A DNA stretch of 7,395 nt from Candidatus Equibacterium intestinale (lineage in GTDB: Bacteria; Bacteroidota; Bacteroidia; Bacteroidales; UBA932). Each line of letters starts with the position of its first letter. Position 1 is the stretch's first letter. The stretch covers positions 1 through 7,395 of the forward strand of contig JAGHVP010000042.1 of assembly GCA_018064305.1 (NCBI GenBank), read 5' to 3'. The translations under genes were made by a program, and so were the position numbers. This document shows, piece after piece, positions 4,859 to 7,395 of the stretch. Under the pieces are notes generated by a model. It was not told where the DNA came from, ran no database searches, and saw nothing but the letters and a program-made list of their open reading frames with translations.

Positions 4859-6849
4859 TTGATTTTATTCAGCACGACAACAGTTCTTGAAGGAAGGTAG
4901 AGCGAAAGCAGCTGCCTTCCTTTATTGTTTGTAAGGGTCTGCAGCCTCTCTCCCACATACACGCGTCCGAAACCGTCGAAGCGGGCGTCGTCGCTTGAGA
5001 ACAAAACCTCCCACTCCCCTTCCGGGGCCTCGAAGGCATAGTCGGGGAATGACTGTTCGGGGTTGAAGTTGAAGGCGAACAGATATTTCTCCCTCCTTGT
5101 GAACGCCAGCACCTTGGAGTTGTTGTCGCAGCACCAGCACCAGTGCCCGCCTGCAAGGATCTTTTCTTTCCTGAACAGGTTTATTATGGTCTTGTCAAAC
5201 TCTCTGAGTGCCTTGTAGTGAAGGTCGTCGCGGTCGCTGATGCTCCACAGCCTCCTGGCATGTGCATACGACCAGCCGTTGCCTTCGCGGGGGAAGTCTA
5301 TCCACTCGGGATGGCCGAATTCGTTGCCCATGAAGTTCAGGTAGCCGTTGCCGGCGGTGGCGAGAGTCACCAGCCTTATCATCTTGTGAAGGGCCAGGCC
5401 GCGGTCAACTGTTATGTTCTGGTGAGCCTTGTCCATCGAGAAATACATCTCTTTGTCTATCAGGCGGAAGATTATTGTCTTGTCGCCCACAAGCGCCTGG
5501 TCGTGACACTCTGCGTAGCTGATTGTCTTTTCGTCTGCGCGCTTGTTTGTGAGTTCGTACCAGAGCGAGCCCATGTCCCAGTCGTGGTCGTCGCGCTCTT
5601 TGATCCATTTGATCCACATGTCGGGCACGCCCATGCTCATGCGGTAGTCGAATCCCACGCCGCCTGCCTCAATCGGGGCTGCCAGCCCGGCCATGCCGCT
5701 CATGTCCTCTGCTATTGTGATGCTGTCGGGGTTGAGTTCCTTTACAAGCATGTTTGCCAATGCCAGATATGTCACTGCGTCTTCGTCAACTCCTTCGTTG
5801 AAGTAGTTGTCGTAGCCGCAGAAATCCACTTCCAACCCGTGGTTGAGATAAAGCATGCTGGTGACTCCGTCGAAGCGGAATCCGTCAAGCCTGTATTCTT
5901 CCATCCAGTATTTCAGATTGGATAGGAGGAAGTATTTTGTCTCATTCTTACCGTAGTCGAAGCAGCGGGAATCCCATGCCGGGTGGTTGCCGCGGGGGCC
6001 GTCGTGGAAATATGTGGTGTAGCTGCCGTCGAGGCGGCTTAGCCCTTCGGCTTCATTTTTCACTGCATGTGAATGCACCACATCCATTATCACGGCTATG
6101 CCTTTCTTATGGGCCGCATCCACCAGTGCCTTGAATTCTTCGGGGGTGCCGTAACGGCTGCTGAGGGCATAGAAGTTCGAGACCTGATATCCGAACGAAC
6201 CATAATATGGATGCTCCTGAAGGGCCATTATCTGCAGTGTGTTGTAGCCCAGGTCGGCAATCCGCGGAAGTACGTTCTCACGGAAATACGTGAAGCCGGC
6301 CACGGTCTCTTCTTCGCTGCTCATTCCGATATGTGCTTCGTATATCAGCGGATTTGTCACCTTCACAGCTTTCCTGCACTGCCAAACGTATGGTTCTACG
6401 GGGTCCCACACCTGTGCACAGAACACTTTCGTGTCCGGATCCTGGACGCAGCGGGTTGCATAGGCGGGAATTCTTTCACCACCGCCGCCGGGCCATTCCA
6501 CAAACCATTTGTAGAGGGCTCCGTGGCTTATTTCCGATTCGGGAACGCGCAGTTCCCAGTTGCCGCCTCCCACCGGATGCAATGCGTATCTATCTTCGCG
6601 GCGGAATCCGTTGAAGTCGCCGACCAGGTATATCCTGCCTGCATTAGGCGCCCACTCTCTGAACACCCACTGCCCGTTTTCCTTGTGCAGGGGGTAGAAC
6701 ATCTGGTTGTTGACCCTGTCTGACAGTTTTGTGCCGGGCTCTGCAATTGCAGCGCGGGCGGCCATGATACGGGCTTTCCGTGCATCTATCGCAGCGCGGA
6801 AGGGCATCAGATAGGGGTCGTTCTGGTATAGCATCGGCAGCTTTTTCAT
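4855..6849 (-). CDS. glgB: 1,4-alpha-glucan (glycogen) branching enzyme, eukaryote-like GH13 type
   Basis: Cytoplasmic enzyme that cuts an alpha-1,4-glucan chain and rejoins it through an alpha-1,6 bond, making the branches of glycogen. Residues about 60-150 form a CBM48-like domain (WVFREWAPNAGRIYLVGDFN). The GH13 catalytic barrel shows region I DVVHSH (256-261), region II LDGFRFDGVTSM with nucleophile Asp327, region III TIAEDMSGM with acid Glu381, and region IV YAECHDQ with His449-Asp450. A C-terminal beta domain ends the protein. The wording of regions II-IV, including ALVGDKT after region IV, follows the animal/fungal branching enzymes rather than E. coli GlgB (SHDEVVHG). Length is 664 residues. 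It starts 16 nt after xseB. The ATG at 6849 is the first in frame, but a promoter-like TATCTTTG ends only 4 nt before it, so Met6 is a possible alternative start. Confidence 0.96.
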   Translation of the reverse strand: MKKLPMLYQNDPYLMPFRAAIDARKARIMAARAAIAEPGTKLSDRVNNQMFYPLHKENGQWVFREWAPNAGRIYLVGDFNGFRREDRYALHPVGGGNWELRVPESEISHGALYKWFVEWPGGGGERIPAYATRCVQDPDTKVFCAQVWDPVEPYVWQCRKAVKVTNPLIYEAHIGMSSEEETVAGFTYFRENVLPRIADLGYNTLQIMALQEHPYYGSFGYQVSNFYALSSRYGTPEEFKALVDAAHKKGIAVIMDVVHSHAVKNEAEGLSRLDGSYTTYFHDGPRGNHPAWDSRCFDYGKNETKYFLLSNLKYWMEEYRLDGFRFDGVTSMLYLNHGLEVDFCGYDNYFNEGVDEDAVTYLALANMLVKELNPDSITIAEDMSGMAGLAAPIEAGGVGFDYRMSMGVPDMWIKWIKERDDHDWDMGSLWYELTNKRADEKTISYAECHDQALVGDKTIIFRLIDKEMYFSMDKAHQNITVDRGLALHKMIRLVTLATAGNGYLNFMGNEFGHPEWIDFPREGNGWSYAHARRLWSISDRDDLHYKALREFDKTIINLFRKEKILAGGHWCWCCDNNSKVLAFTRREKYLFAFNFNPEQSFPDYAFEAPEGEWEVLFSSDDARFDGFGRVYVGERLQTLTNNKGRQLLSLYLPSRTVVVLNKIN
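4890..4930 (+). terminator. Probable intrinsic terminator of the greA-HIT-lipoprotein unit, inside glgB
   Basis: Bases 4890-4900 pair with 4912-4922 over 11 consecutive pairs (one G-U). Inside the loop, GC-GAAA-GC (4902-4909) can form a small extra stem with a GNRA tetraloop. The T-rich run TTTATTGTTT (4921-4930) follows on the plus strand, as expected for Rho-independent termination about 30-70 nt after the lipoprotein stop. On the minus strand no T-tract follows the hairpin, so it should not stop glgB transcription in the same way. The DNA also encodes the glgB segment NNKGRQLLSLYLPSR. Confidence 0.55.
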
Positions 6850-6853
6850 AGCA

Positions 6854-6861
6854 CAAAGATA
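6854..6861 (-). promoter_or_regulatory. Putative -7 promoter element directly before glgB
   Basis: Read on the minus strand, 6861 down to 6854 is TATCTTTG, a full match to TAnnTTTG. Only four bases (TGCT) separate it from the glgB ATG, so transcription would begin at or inside the start codon. No TTTG -33 element is evident at the usual distance. It may be a promoter for a leaderless or near-leaderless glgB mRNA, or a chance match in the 16-nt gap after xseB. Confidence 0.35.
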
Positions 6862-6865
6862 CGGA

Positions 6866-7057
6866 TTATTTCTGCTCCAGTATTCCGTTGAGTTTCTCCG
6901 CTGTACCGGCCAGTTCTTCGCGGCAGTACTTTACCAGTTCCATGGCCTTTTCTATCTCGGCCTGGATCTGGTCCAGGGGATGTTCAGGGTCTTCTATCAC
7001 TTTCACCAGCTGCTCGAGCTGTTCCATCGCCTCTTTGTATGTAAGTTTCTCTTCCAT
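6866..7057 (-). CDS. xseB: Exodeoxyribonuclease VII small subunit
   Basis: Small subunit of exonuclease VII, which several XseB chains form with one XseA; the complex degrades single-stranded DNA from both ends into oligonucleotides. The 63-residue protein is two predicted helices rich in Glu, Lys and Leu. It shows the family pattern YKEAMEQLEQLVKVIEDPEHPLDQ, then the second helix with ELVKYCREELAGTAEKLNGIL. The length suits a compact family member (E. coli about 80). The partner xseA lies upstream on the same strand, but 162 nt away rather than in tight overlap, and that gap carries a promoter-like sequence and a palindromic GC-rich block. glgB follows after 16 nt and could be co-transcribed. 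Confidence 0.93.
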   Translation of the reverse strand: MEEKLTYKEAMEQLEQLVKVIEDPEHPLDQIQAEIEKAMELVKYCREELAGTAEKLNGILEQK

Positions 7058-7088
7058 ATCGTTATATTCTTTGTTTCTTGTTTACTGC

Positions 7089-7164
7089 GCGGAGCGCCGG
7101 CAGGCTCTTTGGAGCATTTCGCTCCGCTCTTCCCTCCCACAAGCTGCGCTTGCGGGCCCCTCCC
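7089..7164 (-). repeat. GC-rich palindromic block in the predicted xseB leader (possible REP-like element or structured RNA)
   Basis: This non-coding block between xseA and xseB is packed with inverted repeats. An 8-bp perfect pairing joins 7089-7096 and 7120-7127 (GCGGAGCG/CGCTCCGC). An alternative small hairpin, 7111-7115 with 7121-7125, uses the same bases, so the two exclude each other. A separate hairpin, 7136-7144 with 7148-7156, has eight pairs, one A-C mismatch and a 3-nt loop. It is flanked by GGGAGGG-type runs (minus strand 7164-7157 and 7138-7132). No T-tract follows, so it is not a simple terminator. No convincing gene is present. Whether it is repeated elsewhere in the genome cannot be seen from this window. 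Confidence 0.5.
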
Positions 7165-7180
7165 ATTCAAGCCATCAACT

Positions 7181-7212
7181 CAAAGTTAGTGATTCTGATG
7201 GAGAATAACAAA
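7181..7212 (-). promoter_or_regulatory. Putative Bacteroidetes-type promoter for xseB and its leader
   Basis: On the minus strand TTTG (7212-7209) is followed by exactly 20 nt and then TAACTTTG (7188-7181). This matches both the -33 and -7 boxes of the Bacteroidetes primary sigma factor consensus (TTTG, N19-21, TAnnTTTG). It starts 7 nt after the xseA stop codon. Transcription would begin near 7176, giving xseB a leader of about 120 nt that contains the palindromic block. It is the best promoter match I found in the window. Confidence 0.6.
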
Positions 7213-7219
7213 CCTGATG

Positions 7220-7395
7220 TCAGTGGACTTCAACACTGACATTGCCGTCTTTCAGCACCAGCACAAGGCGGTCGCCGGGGCTGAGTGAAGCGGCAGAGCT
7301 GATGCGGCGTCCGTCTTTCAGGGCAAGTGCATATCCCTTTTCAAGGATAGATGCGGGCGAGAGCAGCCGCAGACGGCTTTCAAGCAGGTCCAGCT
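7220..7395 (-). CDS. xseA: Exodeoxyribonuclease VII large subunit, C-terminal end (5' part outside window)
   Basis: Only the last 57 residues are in the window; the gene starts to the right of 7395. The frame reads LDLLESRLRLLSPASILEKGYALALKDG and continues to a terminal NVSVEVH before TGA (7222-7220). The segment SPxxILxKGYALxxKDG, followed by a small beta-rich tail with LSPGDRLVLVLKDG, is the typical C-terminus of XseA, downstream of the coiled-coil arm that binds XseB. XseA is the catalytic subunit of exonuclease VII, a cytoplasmic single-strand DNA exonuclease. The tail looks intact and ends 162 nt before xseB, its partner. Confidence 0.88.
   Translation of the reverse strand, partial: LDLLESRLRLLSPASILEKGYALALKDGRRISSAASLSPGDRLVLVLKDGNVSVEVH

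Noticed and set aside
5143..5925. 260-codon open frame on the plus strand
   Set aside because: It lies wholly antisense to the conserved catalytic domain of glgB, and its Val/Cys/His-rich translation resembles no protein family I recognise; it is a shadow of a GC-rich gene.
1..7395. A new defence, mobile or secondary-metabolite system
   Set aside because: All recognisable genes are core housekeeping functions; there are no transposases, integrases, direct-repeat arrays, toxin-antitoxin pairs or nucleases beyond exonuclease VII.

Overview
The window looks like chromosomal DNA from a member of the Bacteroidales; I cannot place it below order. The reasons are the eukaryote-like glycogen branching enzyme, the glgP family member with a GTSGEK PLP motif, a lipoprotein with a thioredoxin fold, the absence of strong Shine-Dalgarno sequences, and several matches to the Bacteroidetes promoter consensus (TTTG, 19-21 nt, TAnnTTTG). 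The gene content is mostly housekeeping. I see no mobile element, CRISPR array, tRNA, rRNA or defence system.

Layout, plus strand. Positions 2-1485 hold the C-terminal half of an alpha-glucan (glycogen) phosphorylase, broken by a one-base deletion near 104-106. Its stop overlaps the start of ribF (FMN/FAD synthesis, 1476-2357). A small membrane-anchored hypothetical protein follows (2381-2761) and appears to have its own promoter inside the end of ribF. A second unit holds greA (2852-3322), a HIT-family protein (3335-3736) and a lipoprotein with a thioredoxin-like domain lacking CxxC (3746-4858), with gaps of only 9-12 nt. Between the -7 promoter element of greA and its ATG lies a 13-bp hairpin followed by a T-rich tract, which looks like an intrinsic terminator or attenuator.

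Layout, minus strand. xseA (C-terminal end only, 7220-7395), xseB (6866-7057) and glgB (4855-6849) run leftward. xseA and xseB encode the two subunits of exodeoxyribonuclease VII. They are separated by 162 nt holding a near-perfect promoter match and a GC-rich palindromic block that would form the xseB 5' leader. glgB converges on the lipoprotein gene: both TAG stops lie in a single CTAG. The likely terminator for the plus-strand unit is embedded in the last codons of glgB.

Functionally, glgP (phosphorolysis) and glgB (branching) belong to glycogen turnover, ribF makes flavin cofactors, greA rescues backtracked RNA polymerase, and xseAB degrades single-stranded DNA. The most useful second looks are the glgP frameshift, the greA leader hairpin, the xseB leader element, the terminator inside glgB, and the redox-dead thioredoxin lipoprotein. 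All regulatory calls come from reading sequence by eye and are unverified.
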